Positions 6,440 to 7,573 of a stretch of 7,573 nt of DNA are shown here, piece after piece. The notes beneath the pieces are model-generated. The model had not been told where the DNA came from, ran no database searches, and saw only the letters and a list, made by a program, of their open reading frames with translations. Source of the DNA: Sphingomonas bacterium (GTDB taxonomy: Bacteria > Pseudomonadota > Alphaproteobacteria > Sphingomonadales > Sphingomonadaceae); assembly GCA_026785645.1 (NCBI GenBank), contig JAJAZM010000048.1:1-7573 (forward strand). Direction: 5' to 3'. The position numbers were made by a program, and so were the translations under genes. Within the stretch, counting starts at the first letter, position 1. The number at the start of each line of letters is the position of its first letter.

Positions 6440-7573
6440 ATGAAACGTTTGTTGAAATGGGTCGCGGCGTTGGCTGTCTTGCCAATCCTCGCCTGTGGTC
6501 TCTATCTGGCGATCGGACTGACGCGTTCGCTTGATCCGGTTCCGCAATTTGGCACCCGCGCGCCCACCGTCCTGATCACGAATGTCACGGTCATCGATGT
6601 CGGTACTGGGAAGGCCTTGCGCGACGTAGACGTGCAGATTGTAAACGGGACGATCGCCGAGATCGCCGATGTCGTCGCCGACGTTGCAAAGCCAGCTGAA
6701 ACGGTCATCGATGGTCGTGGCAAATATTTGATCCCGGGCCTGTGGGACGCACATATCCATACGGTCGCGCTTTCGGATCGTCTTCATTTCCCGTTGATGC
6801 TCGCCGCTGGGATCACTTCCGCTCGAAACATGGGCGACGGCTGTTCGTGGACCAGCGATTTGCGCTGCTCGCCCGACCGCATGACGTGGCAAAAATCAGT
6901 CCAATTGCCCAACATCGTGGCCACGGCCAGCTATCACATCGAGGATCTTGATCGTCCCGCCGACGCGCGCGCGCTTGTCCGGGCGATCAAGGCGCGCGGT
7001 GATGAAATGATCAAGGTCCAGATTGAGGATGACCCTGACGCCAGCAAGTTCAAGGCGCTGGTCGAAGCCTCGAGTAGCGAAGGCATGTCCGTTTCCGGCC
7101 ATGTGCCATCGAGCGCCGATCTGACCGAGCCAGCTTTTGCTGCGTTCGCGAGTATCGAGCATGATACGCAATTGATGCCGCTTTGTTTGCGCGTTTCCCA
7201 AGTAAGGTGTGACAATCTGCTCGCTACGCTGGCGGCGCGCAAAACGGCCTATGTGCCGACCCACGTCGCGTCGAGTGGACAGGATGTCGCTCTTGCCCGC
7301 CACGAGTCCGATCAGGACGATGTCCTTGGCTTCACGAGTTCCGCAATTTCTACGCTGTGGCGCGCCTATCGCCTGATCCACCGATCGGGAATCGACCAAG
7401 CCGATCTGGTCGATCTAAAGCGTCAGCATGAAAACGCGCTGCGCTTGACGCTTCGGGCACATCGCGCCGGCGTCCCGATTCTCGCCGGGTCCGATGCGCT
7501 CGATGCCTTCGTCCTCCACGGTGAGTCGTTGCATGACGAACTTGCCTATCTCGTTCGCGCCGGCCTGACCCCA
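6440..7573 (+). CDS. Exported or membrane-anchored metal-dependent amidohydrolase (5' part, runs off the window)
   Basis: An open frame from ATG 6440 runs 378 codons to the window end without a stop. It encodes an amidohydrolase-superfamily enzyme of the imidazolonepropionase/Xaa-Pro-dipeptidase-like group, which hydrolyses amide or related bonds at a metal centre. A small beta domain (about 44-97, TNVTVIDVGTG) precedes the TIM-barrel entry IPGLWDAHIHT (98-108). The predicted metal ligands are all present: His105 and His107, Lys192 in MIKVQ (probably carboxylated), His221 in SGHVP, His241 in IEHD, and Asp352 in AGSD. HGESLHDELAYLVRAGLTP (360-378) is typical of the family; roughly 50-80 residues probably remain. 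Residues 7-26 are hydrophobic. ILAC (16-19) could be a lipobox, but the stretch continues past the Cys, so a membrane anchor is equally possible. Cys135/143 and Cys249/257 suggest disulfides and export. The ribosome binding site is poor (GGGGG at 13 bases or AGG at two bases before the ATG). The substrate is unknown. Confidence 0.92.
   Translation, partial: MKRLLKWVAALAVLPILACGLYLAIGLTRSLDPVPQFGTRAPTVLITNVTVIDVGTGKALRDVDVQIVNGTIAEIADVVADVAKPAETVIDGRGKYLIPGLWDAHIHTVALSDRLHFPLMLAAGITSARNMGDGCSWTSDLRCSPDRMTWQKSVQLPNIVATASYHIEDLDRPADARALVRAIKARGDEMIKVQIEDDPDASKFKALVEASSSEGMSVSGHVPSSADLTEPAFAAFASIEHDTQLMPLCLRVSQVRCDNLLATLAARKTAYVPTHVASSGQDVALARHESDQDDVLGFTSSAISTLWRAYRLIHRSGIDQADLVDLKRQHENALRLTLRAHRAGVPILAGSDALDAFVLHGESLHDELAYLVRAGLTP

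Noticed and set aside
6383..6892. A 169-codon - strand frame over the start of the amidohydrolase.
   Set aside because: The + strand frame carries the H-x-H metal motif and an N-terminal hydrophobic segment, so the - strand frame is a shadow.
6440..7573. Recent horizontal transfer of the amidohydrolase from base composition.
   Set aside because: Hand counts of short codon samples show third-position G/C only slightly lower than in parts of the receptor gene. That is not enough to claim transfer without a whole-genome codon analysis.
293..7573. A functional system joining receptor, GlnD and amidohydrolase.
   Set aside because: The genes are in convergent and divergent orientations, with a terminator between the first two and no shared operon. 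Their known roles do not link them, so nothing supports a new multi-gene system here.

Overview
The window looks like chromosomal DNA of a GC-rich alphaproteobacterium, most likely a sphingomonad (Sphingomonadales). Three things point there: a large TonB-dependent receptor with a polyproline C-terminal tail of a style I associate with sphingomonads, an alphaproteobacterial-type GlnD, and IF-3 followed by no rpmI. The lineage is inferred from gene style, not from a marker gene.

Layout: (1) positions 1-115, + strand, hold the last 37 codons of infC (translation initiation factor IF-3). (2) Positions 116-292 are a short intergenic stretch ending in a clear ribosome binding site. (3) Positions 293-3337, + strand, hold a 1014-residue TonB-dependent outer-membrane receptor of unknown substrate, with an unusual periplasmic tail. 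(4) Positions 3356-3386 hold a rho-independent terminator in the convergent gap. (5) Positions 3406-6159, - strand, hold glnD, the bifunctional PII uridylyltransferase/uridylyl-removing enzyme, complete at 917 residues. (6) Positions 6160-6439 are a divergent intergenic region with a possible glnD promoter, a 5'-leader hairpin and an imperfect inverted repeat. (7) From 6440 to the window end, + strand, lies the 5' part (378 codons) of an exported or membrane-anchored metal-dependent amidohydrolase. It has no stop codon inside the window.

The genes do not form an operon or a recognisable system. infC and glnD are housekeeping genes (translation initiation; nitrogen-status signalling). The receptor and the amidohydrolase belong to envelope, nutrient-scavenging functions common in sphingomonads, but nothing here shows that they act together. 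I find no tRNA, rRNA, CRISPR array, insertion sequence or phage genes.

The features most worth following up are the receptor's post-barrel tail (two polyproline runs around a Cys-bounded 13-residue segment), the paired cysteines of the receptor and the amidohydrolase, and a perfect in-frame 15-bp tandem duplication in glnD.
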